From positions 1,281,192-1,345,191 of the forward strand of contig NW_008705562.1 of the NCBI RefSeq assembly GCF_000186865.1: DNA of 64,000 bases. Reading direction: 5' to 3'. The notes beneath the pieces are model-generated. The model was not told where the DNA came from, did not search any database, and saw nothing but the letters and a program-made list of their open reading frames with translations. Below, in pieces: positions 18,668 to 27,781 of the stretch (position 1 is the stretch's first letter; each line of letters opens with the position of its first letter). Made by a program: the position numbers and the translations under genes. Source of the DNA: Aureococcus anophagefferens (taxonomy: Eukaryota; Sar; Pelagophyceae; Pelagomonadales; Pelagomonadaceae).

Positions 18668-20176
18668 ATGCTTCCCCTCGTCGCCGCCCTCGCCCTCGCC
18701 GCCGCGACGGCCCAACCGGAGAAGCCGCACATCCTCCTCATCACGACGGACCAGCAGCGCGTCGACTCCGTCGGCGCCTACGGCCTCGCCGGCGCGACGA
18801 ATCTGAGCCCGCGCCTCGACGCGCTCCGCGCGGAGGGCGTGCTCTGGACGCGGGCCTACGCGGCCGCGCCGTCGTGCTCGCCGTGCCGGACGTCGCTCCT
18901 CACGGGCGTGCACGTGCCCGTGCACGGCGTCATCGAGAACGGCTGGGCGAGGTACCGGCCGGGCCTCCTCGTCTACCCGGACCTGCTGAAGAAGGCGGGC
19001 TACGACTGCTCCGTCTACGGCAAGACGCACTTCAAGCCCGAGCCGCCGTCGCTCGACGTCGTCGTCCCCGTCAACGCGAAGACGAAGGCGAAGGGGCGCT
19101 GCAACGCGCTCGACATGCGCCGCGGCGGCGGCGGCGAGTGCCGCATCGAGGAGAAGGACTTCCTCGAGACCGTCCTCGTCGACGCCTTCGTGAAAAAGCT
19201 GAAGACCGCGCGCCGCGACGGGCCGTGGTTCGCGCACGTGAGCCTCCTCGCGCCGCACCCCGTGAGCCTGCCCCCGAAGGGCTGGGGGAACAGGTTCAAA
19301 ATTGCGGACCTGCCGGCCGTGGACCACCGGCCGGGCGACTTCGCGAAGCTCCCGGAGGAGACGAAGCTCCTGCTGCACAACACGTCGACGCGGACCTACA
19401 AGCACCCCTACGTCAGGGCGACGGACGGCTCGCTGATCCGGCGGGTCGTCGACGCGGAGCGCGTCGCCTACTACTCGCTCTGCGCCTACGTCGACGCGCA
19501 GGTCGGCCGCGCGGTCGCCGCCGTCGACGCCGCGGGCCTCCGGGACCGGACCCTCGTGCTCTTCACGTCGGACCACGGCTCGCAGCTCTTCGACCACGGC
19601 GTCCAGAATTCGAAGCACACGTTCCTCGAGGCGTCCTGGCGCGTGCCGCTCCTGGCCCGGTGGCCCGGCGTCCTCCCGGCCGGCGGCGAGGCGACGTTCG
19701 CGTCGACGGTCGACCTCACGGCGACGATCCTCGCGGCGGCCGGCGCGGGCGTGCCGCGGTCCATGGCCGGCTACGACCTCGTCGCGCCCTTCCGCGGCGC
19801 GGGCGCGGCGCGGACGCGCGCGGCGGCCGTCGCGGGCGCGCTCTACCGGGGCTTCGCGGTGGTCACGGCGCGCTACAAGCTCGTGTATTTTCCCGAGCGC
19901 GACGAGGGCCGCTTCTACGACCTCGAAAACGACCCGACCGAGCGGAACGACCTCTGGCGCGACGCGGCGCACGCGGCGCGCCGCGCCGCGCTCCACGTCG
20001 CGCTCCTGCGCTGGCGCGTGCGCCAGGACGACCTCGCGTACGAGGCGTCCATCCTCGCGGACACGCCCGGCGGCTCGTCGAAGGCCGCCGTCGACGGCGT
20101 CCGGGGCCTCGACGCGAACCGCGGCGAGCGAGACCTCCAGACCGCGGCCGCGGCCGTCGACGCCATGGACGCGTAA
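18668..20176 (+). CDS. Secreted type I sulfatase
   Basis: 502 residues. Signal peptide MLPLVAALALAAATAQ, then the formylglycine sulfatase fold: HILLITTDQQR holds the metal-binding Asp; CSPCRTSLLTG (Cys70) is the C-x-P-x-R site whose Cys is oxidised to formylglycine; YGKTHF and LFTSDHGSQLFDHG provide further active-site residues. It ends with the usual YKLVYFPERDEGRFYDLENDPTERNDLW motif. Such enzymes hydrolyse sulfate esters, often on polysaccharides; the substrate is not readable here. An oxidised Cys requires a formylglycine-generating enzyme elsewhere in the genome. The start is chosen at the signal peptide; the frame is open further upstream, through the promoter repeats. Confidence 0.9.
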   Translation: MLPLVAALALAAATAQPEKPHILLITTDQQRVDSVGAYGLAGATNLSPRLDALRAEGVLWTRAYAAAPSCSPCRTSLLTGVHVPVHGVIENGWARYRPGLLVYPDLLKKAGYDCSVYGKTHFKPEPPSLDVVVPVNAKTKAKGRCNALDMRRGGGGECRIEEKDFLETVLVDAFVKKLKTARRDGPWFAHVSLLAPHPVSLPPKGWGNRFKIADLPAVDHRPGDFAKLPEETKLLLHNTSTRTYKHPYVRATDGSLIRRVVDAERVAYYSLCAYVDAQVGRAVAAVDAAGLRDRTLVLFTSDHGSQLFDHGVQNSKHTFLEASWRVPLLARWPGVLPAGGEATFASTVDLTATILAAAGAGVPRSMAGYDLVAPFRGAGAARTRAAAVAGALYRGFAVVTARYKLVYFPERDEGRFYDLENDPTERNDLWRDAAHAARRAALHVALLRWRVRQDDLAYEASILADTPGGSSKAAVDGVRGLDANRGERDLQTAAAAVDAMDA

Positions 20177-20231
20177 GGTTATTGAAGTTCAAAAAGCCCT
20201 CTTGCGAGCTCAGGAGCAAGGGGATATAAAT

Positions 20232-21091
20232 CTAGACCAAGGGCGCGCGCGCGTCTTTGAGGTGCACGGGGCCCACCGTTTCGACGACGAGGTCTGGGAG
20301 GTCCACGTCGGCGATCGCCTCCTTGAACCCGTCGAAGGCGGCCATCTCGAAGGCGACAAAGGCCCTGGTAATAGTCAGCTTCTCCTCCCGCGAGAGCTGG
20401 TCCGTGACGGAGTGCATCTGGTTCCAGAGCGTCTGCTGCTCGTCGATGATCGTCAACCGTTGCTCGAAGAACGCCTTCGACGCCGCCATGCCGCCGCCCG
20501 CAGATTTCGAGGAGGTCATTGCCAAGGCGTCGATGAGGTCCTCGAAGAAGCGGTCCCCGAAGTCCGCCGCGCCCTGGACCGGCTCGTCATCTTTCAGCAG
20601 TCGATCGACGACGTCGGCCGCCGCCGTCACGTCCTTGAGCATCGACTTCGCGTCGGCGAGGGCGGCTGCTGTGAGGTCCCGCAGGCAGCCGATGCGCGCG
20701 GCGATGCGCTGCTTGAGGTCCTCGCGCGACGCCTACGATGCAGTCGATGAGATCATGGCCCCGCGACGACGCGGCGCCGGGAAAACACGTCGAGCGTGAG
20801 CGCGACGGCGGCCGGGTTCTTCGCCTTCTTCCACGAGGTGAGCTGCCTCGAGACCTGCGTGCGCACGAGCTCGATCTCCGTGATGAACTTGTCGAGCTTC
20901 TCGTCGACGCCCTCCCTCGGTAGGTTCGAGCTGCGCCAGCCCACGTAGTTCTCGTCGAAGAACTTCCAGAGGCGGCGCTTCTGGGACGCGTCGATCGGCC
21001 GCCTGTGGCCCGGCACGTCGGCGTCGGCCGCGGGCGGCGCGTCCGCTGTGGGGGGCCCCTCTACGCCGGGCGCGCCCTCCTGGCCCTCCAT
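20232..21091 (-). CDS. Unrecognised helical protein, two exons
   Basis: Exons 20789-21091 and 20232-20732, joined in phase 0 (LTLD|ASREDLKQRIA), give 267 residues. The first 40 are Pro/Ala-rich and disordered; the rest is almost all amphipathic helix (KRRLWKFFDENYVGWR, DEKLDKFITEIELVRTQVSRQL, FFEQRLTIIDEQQTLWNQMHSVTDQLSREEKLTITRAFVAFEMAAFDGFKEAI). No signal, TM segment or known family was recognised. The joint is predicted from frame, coding bias and splice sites only. Its start is 147 bp from the divergent AIG1-type gene. Confidence 0.6.
20733..20788 (-). other. Probable intron (56 bp, GT-AG)
   Basis: In gene sense GTGTTTTCCCG ... TGCATCGTAG. It contains an in-frame TGA and separates two coding stretches in different frames; removal joins them in phase 0. 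No inverted ends or duplication, so not introner-like. Confidence 0.6.
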
Positions 21092-21238
21092 TGCGTCCGG
21101 GCAGCCCGCGGCACCTTCCCCCGCGATCTCATGGTTGCAGTACGAGGACCTCGCGCGGCAATATCTCGTTGAGCTGCCACCCCATACTATTTATTACCCC
21201 TTGTCAGGAGAGAGGCCGCCTAGATAATTTTAACACGC

Positions 21239-22120
21239 ATGGCCATGGACACGGAGGCGTTCAAGGAACGCGCCGTGGTGCCGCCGCGCACGAACACGGC
21301 GGACATCGAGAATCTGCGCGCCGCCGCGCCCCCGGAAGACGACGGCCCGCTCGACGCCGCCGAGCTGTCCGCCGCCGTCGCCGCCGCCGCGGCGGACGAC
21401 GGCGCGGACCTCCTCGTGGTCATCCTCGTCGGCTGCGTCGGGAGCGGCAAGAGCGCGACGGCGAACCGCCTGACGCGCGCGAGCCTCGAGAGCCGGCGGT
21501 CCGCGGCGTCGGTGACGCGGGCCTGCGGCGTCGCCGGCGGCCCCGGCGTGCTCTGCCTCGACACGCCGGGCTTCGGCGACCCGGCGCTGCCGACGAACGC
21601 CCTCGTCGCGACGATCCGCGGCGCCCTCGAGGACGTCGAGGGCGCCGCCCTCGCCGCGAACGGCCGCGCGCCCACATTCGCGACGCTCTACGTCTGCAGC
21701 GCCGCGTCGCGCGTCGGCGCGGCGGACGTCGCCGCCTGGGACGCGCTGCGCTTCGCGCTGGGCCGCGCCTGGCGCCTCAACGCGCTCTGCGTCTGGACCC
21801 ACGCGGACCTGCTGGACCACGGCCTCGACGACTTCCTCGACGGCCTCGAGGACGGGCTCCGGGAAGAATTGGATTGTTTCGCGGGCGGCCCGGCGCTCCT
21901 CGACAATCTAGGGGCGGGCGCGCGCGAGGACGCGCTCGTCGCGGACTTGCTGGAGCGGGCGCGGCGCTTCGCGGGGCCGCGGCCCCGGCCGCGGGGCAAG
22001 CACGCGCGGCGGATCCGCCAGGAGACCGCGCGCGCGCGCGAGGCGCGGCGGCGCCGCGAGGCGGGCGAAATCCCGCTCCACGCGGCCGACGACGACGAGG
22101 GGCGGTGCGCGATCCTGTAA
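21239..22120 (+). CDS. AIG1/GIMAP-like GTPase with CaaX box
   Basis: 293 residues. P-loop GCVGSGKSA (about 65-73), G3 motif LCLDTPGFGDP, and a THAD sequence at the G4 position (VWTHADLL) are typical of AIG1/IAN/GIMAP septin-related GTPases. A basic C-terminal helix (RPRPRGKHARRIRQETARAREARRRRE) precedes the terminal C-A-I-L, a CaaX box with Leu that predicts geranylgeranylation, so membrane attachment is likely. AIG1-type proteins act in defence and on membranes or lipid droplets in plants and animals; the role here is unknown. It is the second predicted prenylated protein in this window. Confidence 0.8.
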   Translation: MAMDTEAFKERAVVPPRTNTADIENLRAAAPPEDDGPLDAAELSAAVAAAAADDGADLLVVILVGCVGSGKSATANRLTRASLESRRSAASVTRACGVAGGPGVLCLDTPGFGDPALPTNALVATIRGALEDVEGAALAANGRAPTFATLYVCSAASRVGAADVAAWDALRFALGRAWRLNALCVWTHADLLDHGLDDFLDGLEDGLREELDCFAGGPALLDNLGAGAREDALVADLLERARRFAGPRPRPRGKHARRIRQETARAREARRRREAGEIPLHAADDDEGRCAIL

Positions 22121-22191
22121 ATGCGCATCGCAGCGTCGAGGAGCCGCCCCCGGGACAGACGAGGGCGCCAAGGGGAAGCGGCAACGGCAAC

Positions 22192-25100
22192 CTACCGGTG
22201 GTCCCTTAGGTACTCCCGGAAGGACCCGGGCCAGCGCACGGCGTTCGGGTCGCCCGGCGTCGGCGGCCGCGAGTCCGGCGTCGGCGGCCGCAGGCCCACG
22301 ACGAACACGTCCGCGGGCTCGCGGTCGTCCTCGGGGCACTTGCCCTGCGTCGACAGGTGCTCCGCGAGCGCGCGGCGCGTGCCGAAGCCCGCGCCGCAGG
22401 CGGCGCAGCACTGGCGCGGCGGCCGCACCTTGCGGAAGTCGGCCACGGCGGCGTCGCGCGCCGCGTCCGCGGCGTCCTTGCGGACCTTGAGCAGCGCCGC
22501 GGCGTCGACGGCCTCGCGCCAGCACTTGCGCCGCGACTTGCGGAAGGGGCCGCCGCACTTCGTGGGCTCGACGGGCCTCGCGAGGTCCGCGTCGCCGGCG
22601 ACGTCCGCGAGCCACGCGACGGCCGTTTCAACGAGGACGACGTCGTCGCGCCGCGCGCGGCGGAACTTCGGCGGCGGCGCCGCCGCGTAGGCCGGCTGCC
22701 GGCCCCTGGGGTCCCGGAAGCGCTGGAGCGCCGCGGCGGCCATGAACAAGCGGCTCCGCTCGACGCGCTTCTCCCACGCGAAGAGGTGGACCGCGAACGC
22801 CGCGTCCGCGTGAATTTTGGGCCACCGCTTCGCGCAGCGCTTCACGTGCTTGGCGCGCGTCTTCTCCCGCCGCGCGTCGCGCTTCGCGCGCCGCTTCGCG
22901 AGCCTCGCTTCGTATTTCTCCTTCTTCCTGAGCCGCCTCTTGCGGCGCTCGTCCTCGCGCGTGACGCGCCGGTCGTCCTTGCGCCGGCTCTTCGCCTGCT
23001 CCTTGATGCGCGTCAGGTCCTGCTCGCCGACCTTGCCGAGCTTGTGGATGAGCGCCTTCTCGGCCCTGCGCTCCTCGGGCGTCATGCGCTTCCACGCGGC
23101 CCTCTTGGCCCGCGTCGCCGCGCGGTCCGCGCGGCGGCGGTCGCGCTCGAGGGCCCGGAACGCCCCCAGGACGGCCGCCTCCTCGTTCGTGCGGCCCCAC
23201 CACTTGCGCCGCGCCGACTCGAGCACCGCGGCCTCGCGCTCGGCCTCGGAGAGCTCCGCGGCCCGCGCGCGCTGCTCCGCGGCCTCGGCGTCGGCCTCGC
23301 GCTGCCAGACGGACGGCCGCGACCCGGAGAAGCCGGGCAGCACCGTGAAGCGCGACTTCCGCGGCTTCGGTTGCGCGGCCATGACGGGCGCGAGCGACAT
23401 CATCGACGTGCGAGAGTCGTCGGGCGGCGCCGCGGCGGACGCCGGGGCCGCCGCGCCCGCGGACGCCGGGGGCGCGTCCGCGGTCGGGGCGCCCGCGTCC
23501 GCCGCGGCCGCGTCCGCCGCGGCCTCGGCGGCGCGCCGGGCGTCGACGTCGCGCTGGAGCTTCGCGAGCGCGCCCGTCGCCTCGAGCTCCGGCGCGGCCG
23601 GCGCGGGCTCCGCGGGCGCGTCGCCCCGCGCCGCGCCGTCGCGCTCCCAGGGCGGCGCCGGCGGCGCGTCGGCCTTCAGGGCGCGCAGGGCGCGGTCGAA
23701 GACGGCCGCCGCGGCGTCGCGGAGCGCGCGGCGCGCGGCGACGCGCGCGGCCGCGGTCTCGTCGCCGACCTTGGTCCGCCGCCGCGGCCGCTTCGCCGGC
23801 GGGCCCGCGAGGTGCGCGTCCAGGGTTTTCAGCGCCGCCCGCTCCTCGCGCCGCGCGTGGACCTCCTCGGCCGAGAAGCGCTGCCGCTCCCAGGCCTCCT
23901 CGTAGCGGTAGCGCGCCCAGAGCCGGTTCTTGCCGAGGACGACGCGCGCGAAGGCCTCGAGGAAGACGGCGTTGCGCCGCCGCCGCCACAGGATCTTGAG
24001 CATGAACGTCGACCGGCAGAACATCTGGATCGCGTGCGCCGCGGGGAAGTAGATGTACTGCGCGTAGCAGCGCCAGTTCTTCGCGATCTTCGACACGGCG
24101 ACGTCGCGGCGGAGGTGGTAGCCCATGGTCGTCGCCTGGAGCCGCGCCTTCATGGCCCGGAACTGCTTCGCCCCGAGCTTCGCGCGCCACTTGGACCCGA
24201 GGAGCGTCTGCGCCTCGTCGAGCACGCGGTCGCGGCGCCGGCGCCGCCACCGCTTCCGGCGGCACGCGCGGAGGAACGCGACGACGTCCGCGCCCGCGGC
24301 CGCGCGCCGCGCGTCGCGCCGCTCGCGCGCGTGGCGCTTCGCGACCTTGCGCAGCCAGAAGAGGCGGAACGCCGCGGAGATCTTCCGGGCGACGTAGCGG
24401 CGCGACGCGATCTTCGCGCGCGCCCGGCGGAGCGACGCGACCCCGAAGCTCTGGATGTGGCACGCGGCGAGGTACTCGTCGCGGCGGTGGCCCTCGTAGG
24501 CCGCCCGCGCCGCCTCCCGCCGGTACCAGCGCGCGAGCTTCGCCGCGAGCGCGCCGCGGCGCGCGAGCCGCTTCCGGTACGCGCCCTGCAAAGCGAAGGC
24601 CGCCTCGTGGTCCCCCGGCCCGTGGTGCGGGTCGTCGCGCCGCCGGCTCGCCGCGCCCTTGCGCGCGCCGTAACCGGCGAGGTCCAGCGCCGCGCGCGCC
24701 TCCGCGGCCGTCGTCGCGTCCGCGCCCGCGTAGCGATCGTCCGACGCGCGCGGCCGGAGCCGCGGGTGCAGCGCGACGCCGTCGAGCTTGTGCGCCGCGT
24801 GGCGCGCGGCGCGGCGCGCGGCGGCGTCGAGGGCGGCGTCGTCCGCGAGCGCCGTCGCCGGCCCGGCGTCCCGCGCGGGCGCGGCGTCGTCGCGGCGGAA
24901 GCCCGGTAGCGCCGATTCGTCGCCCGTGAGCTCGAAGGCGCCCGCGCTCAGGCCAAAGTCCACGGACTCGGGCGCGAGCGCCGGCCGCGCGCGCCAGAAC
25001 TCCGTGGCGAGGCGCGGGATGCGCCGCGAGTTCGCCGCGCGCGCGACGCGCGCGACGGCGGGCCCCGCGACGACGCCGCCGTCGCGCGCGAGCTCGGGCA

Positions 25101-26057
25101 GCGCCTGGGCAGCACAAGGGTGATTCAACGTCGCTTCAACGTGAGTGTTCCGGGCGCGCGCGTTCCGGAAAAAGCATCCACGCTCCGAGACCGTTCCGAG
25201 AGATGATCGCCCGTTCAAAAATCAGCTGAAACGAGTGGAAAACGGCCGAGATATGAGCCTTTGAAGTTGGGAATGTCGCTCTCTTGTGCTGCCCTGGGCA
25301 GCGCCTTGGCGCAGGAGTGGAGCGCCAGGGTCCGCGCGCGCTTGCGGGCCACGGCCGCGGCCGTCGCCTGCTTGGCGCCGGCGCCGACGCGCGCCGCGAC
25401 GTCGCCCGGCGCGCGCCGCGTGAGCCGGCGCGCGCGCGGCTCCGACTCGTGCGCCATGGGCAGCGCGGGCAGCGAGCAGAGGCTCGACGCCGTCGACAGG
25501 CGCGCGGGCGTGCCCGCGCGGCTCGACACCGCGCTCTGGCGCGAGTCTCCGCGGCTCGCGCCGCGGCTCGCGCCGCGGCTCGCGGACCGGAGGCCGCCCA
25601 GGTCCCCGGCGGCGACGGACGCGCGGCGCCGCCGCGCGGGGTTGAGGCTCGCGGAGAAGAGGGCCGCGGCGGCCGACGACGGCTTCGCCTCGCCGTCGCC
25701 GCCCGGCTCCTCGTAGGACGCCATGCGCTCGCCGACGGTCGCGCGCGGCGAGTCGCCGCCCGCGACGAAGGCCGTCCAGTCGAGGCCGCCGCCGGCGGAC
25801 GACGGCGACAGCGGCCCGCCGGGCTGGAGCACGGAGTCGATGAACTCCTCGTCGGGCACGTAGGCGCGCTCCGCGGCGATGTCCGCGCTCCACGTCGCGA
25901 GCAGCTTGCGCGTCCGCTCCACGGCCGCCGCCTCGGCGGCGCGCCGCTTCTCCGCCGCGCTCCGCTTCTTCGGCGGCGAGTGGCGCTTGCGCGGCGCCGG
26001 CGACGCGGCGTAGACCGCGAGCGCCTCGGGGGCCGCCTGGGGCCCGGCCGCCGCCAT
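22192..26057 (-). CDS. Large basic IQ/coiled-coil protein with C-terminal zinc finger, split by an introner
   Basis: Exons 25305-26057 and 22192-25104, joined in phase 0 (HSCAK|ALPELARD), give 1,221 residues. The N-terminus is Ser/Arg-rich with an RGAS repeat (SASRGASRGASRGDSR). The middle is very basic and helical with IQ-like calmodulin-binding motifs (IQSFGVASLRRARAKIASR, IQMFCRSTFMLKILWRRR) and long charged helices. Near the C-terminus CCAACGAGFGTRRALAEHLSTQGKC resembles a C2H2/C2HC zinc finger. No whole-protein family was recognised; a cytoskeletal or basal-body role is only a guess. The ATG at 26057 is taken; frame continues a little upstream. Confidence 0.6.
25105..25296 (-). mobile_element. 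Introner C (family 2, 192 bp)
   Basis: Plus-strand ends CTGGGCAGCACAAG and CTTGTGCTGCCCTG are inverted copies differing at one position. 8-bp duplications GGCAGCGC lie at 25097-25104 and 25297-25304 (GCGCTGCC in gene sense). Predicted intron 25105-25304 (200 bp), GC-AG, joining K|A in phase 0. Low-complexity hallmarks include CCCAACTTCAAAGGCTC, AGCTGATTTTTGA and GTTGAAGCGACGTTGAATCAC. Same length as introner D. Confidence 0.88.
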
Positions 26058-26204
26058 GGCGCACAGAAGGGCTGCTTCAAACGACCATAGCAGGACGGGC
26101 CACCCCCCGCATACCCAAGTAGCGCTGCCGGGCGTCAACATCGGCGTCTCCCCTTCAATAACAACAACTCCGATGTGGGGGTTGCAGCATTTCCACCGAT
26201 GGTG

Positions 26205-27615
26205 TTACGCGATCCCCGGACCGCCGTCGTCGGGCGAGTCGAAGGGCCGCCGGTGGAGCTGGTCCCGGGGCGCGAAGCCGAGGAACACGTTGCGGTTGCG
26301 GTGCTTGATCGGCGGCGTCGATGCCTTGCCCGAGGGCCGCGCGGGCCGGCCGAGGAAGGACTGGACCGTGGACGACCGCTCGCCGAGGCTGAGGTCGTCG
26401 CCCTCCTCCGGCGGGGCGAAGGAGTCCGGCCCGTTGTCGATGGCGAGGGAGCCGCCGCCGGTGACGCGCGTGAGCAGCGACCTGGGCAGGACAAGAGTGC
26501 GAAATTCCCAACTTCAAAGGCTCCTCTCTCGGCCGGTTTCCACTCGTTTTGGCTGATTTTTTGACGAGCGATCATCTCTCGGAACGGTCTCGAAGCGTGG
26601 ATGCTTTTTCCGGGACGCGCGCGCGCGGAACACTCACGTTGAAGCGACGTTGAATCACTCTTGTCCTGCCCTGGCAGCGACACCGTCGAGCCGCGGTTGC
26701 GGCCGATGACGCGCCGGTGGTAGCGGATGCAGCGGCTCATGACGTCCTGGAGCTTGCGCTCGCTCGCGATCTTCGCCTCGAGGACGCGCGTGCGCCGGAG
26801 CTGGTGCTCGTTCGCCGCCGCGATCAGCTTCATGCGGTGCTGCTGGTACCTGGCGCGCGCGACGATGGCGGCGGGTCTCTCGCCGGCGACACTCGAACCG
26901 GGGGGTGGGACGCCGGCGCGCGCCCGAGCTCCGTCTTCATGCGGCTGTGCTCGTTCTGGATCGTGTGGTACTGCGTGAAGACGTCGCGCTCGATCTTGGC
27001 CTGCAAATTCGTCGTCGCCGCGAGTCGCCGGCTCTCCATCTCGCCGGCCCAGCGGACGGCGTTGGCCTCCATGGTCGCCGTCGTCGACTGGACCTTCTTC
27101 GCGTGCTGCGCCTCGAAGGCGTCCTGGCGCGTCTGCACGTCGGCCATCTCGCGCAACAGGCGGTCGTGGTCGCGCTGGAACGCGCGGAGATCCTCGAGCT
27201 TCGCGCGGAGCGATTCGACCCGCGCCCGGCTCTCGGCGACGGCGTTCGCCTTGGCCGCCGTCCGCGCGGCCAACGCCGCGGCCAGCGCGTCCTGCTCGAG
27301 GCGCGCGTCCGCGTCGAGCGCCGCGGCGTCCTCGTTCATCGTCTTCGTCGTCTCGGACTCGCCCGCGATGACCGCCTCGCGGCTCGTGATGCCCTCGGTC
27401 ATCTCTTTCTCGACCTTGCCGATCTTCTCCTTGAGCGCGATGTTCTTGATCGTGAGCTGCGCGATCTCGTGCTCGAGCTCCGCCTTGAGGTCCTCGCGCT
27501 GGGCCGCCGTCAGCGCCGCCTTCATGCCCTCCACCTCCTCGTCGGGCTCCTCGTAGGCGCCGTCCTCGGGGCTCGCCTTCTCCTCGCCCTCGCCGTCGAC
27601 CTTCTTCGACGACAT
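26205..27615 (-). CDS. Coiled-coil protein (ciliary DUF4515/BBOF1-like?), split by an introner
   Basis: Predicted exons 26924-27615, 26682-26849 and 26205-26481, total 378 residues, phases consistent. Exon 1 is continuous coiled coil (LKAELEHEIAQLTIKNIALKEKIGKVEKEM ... FTQYHTIQNEHSRMKTEL). Exon 2 continues it (RMKLIAAANEHQLRRTRVLEAKIASERKLQDVMSR). Exon 3 is a non-helical tail ending FDSPDDGGPGIA. The helix order recalls DUF4515 coiled-coil proteins of basal bodies, but this is a weak resemblance. Start at ATG 27615 (MSSKKVDGEGEEK); an in-frame ATG at 27741 is possible. The exon 1-2 joint is less certain than the introner joint. Divergent from the polycystin gene. Confidence 0.6.
26482..26673 (+). 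mobile_element. Introner D (family 2, 192 bp)
   Basis: Plus-strand ends CTGGGCAGGACAAGAGTG and CACTCTTGTCCTGCCCTG, with perfect 8-bp duplications GCAGCGAC at 26474-26481 and 26674-26681 (GTCGCTGC in gene sense). Predicted intron 26482-26681 (200 bp), here GT-AG, joining ACG-GT|G-TCG-CTG in frame. The interior is the same sequence as introner C but inverted relative to host transcription. Confidence 0.88.
26850..26923 (-). other. Possible intron (74 bp, GC-AG) in the coiled-coil gene
   Basis: The coiled-coil frame ends at RMKTEL and resumes at YQQHRMKLIAA in another frame. GC at 26923 and CCAG ending at 26850 give a phase-consistent join. A GT donor at 26897 with CAG a few bases later is an alternative. 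No element ends seen. Confidence 0.45.
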
Positions 27616-27781
27616 GGCGCCGGCGCCGGCCACCGGGCCGCGGGGCAGCCCCACCTCGATTCCTCGAGAGAGCGTTTCATTCAACGTCCGGGATAGATCA
27701 GCTTCAGCTTGCCCCCGAGTCGTGTTGTCACGGGCAGCCATTTTTCGATCTAATGGGCCGCCATTGAACGAGGGGGGCGCC
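27616..27781. promoter_or_regulatory. Divergent start region, coiled-coil gene / polycystin channel
   Basis: 166 bp between the chosen divergent starts. Contains the AT-richer stretch CCATTTTTCGATCTAATGGG, itself an imperfect palindrome (CCATT...AATGG). No known site recognised. Confidence 0.35.

Noticed and set aside
26870..26900. GGTTCGAGTGTCGCC on the minus strand, resembling a tRNA T-arm
   Set aside because: The bases before and after the loop do not form a T-stem, and no anticodon or D arm is found in proper spacing; it lies in a probable intron.
20787..26923. Short introns at 8277-8334, 20733-20788 and 26850-26923 as further introners
   Set aside because: They lack 8-bp flanking duplications and inverted ends; the GCGCGCGC near 26916 has no matching copy at the acceptor.
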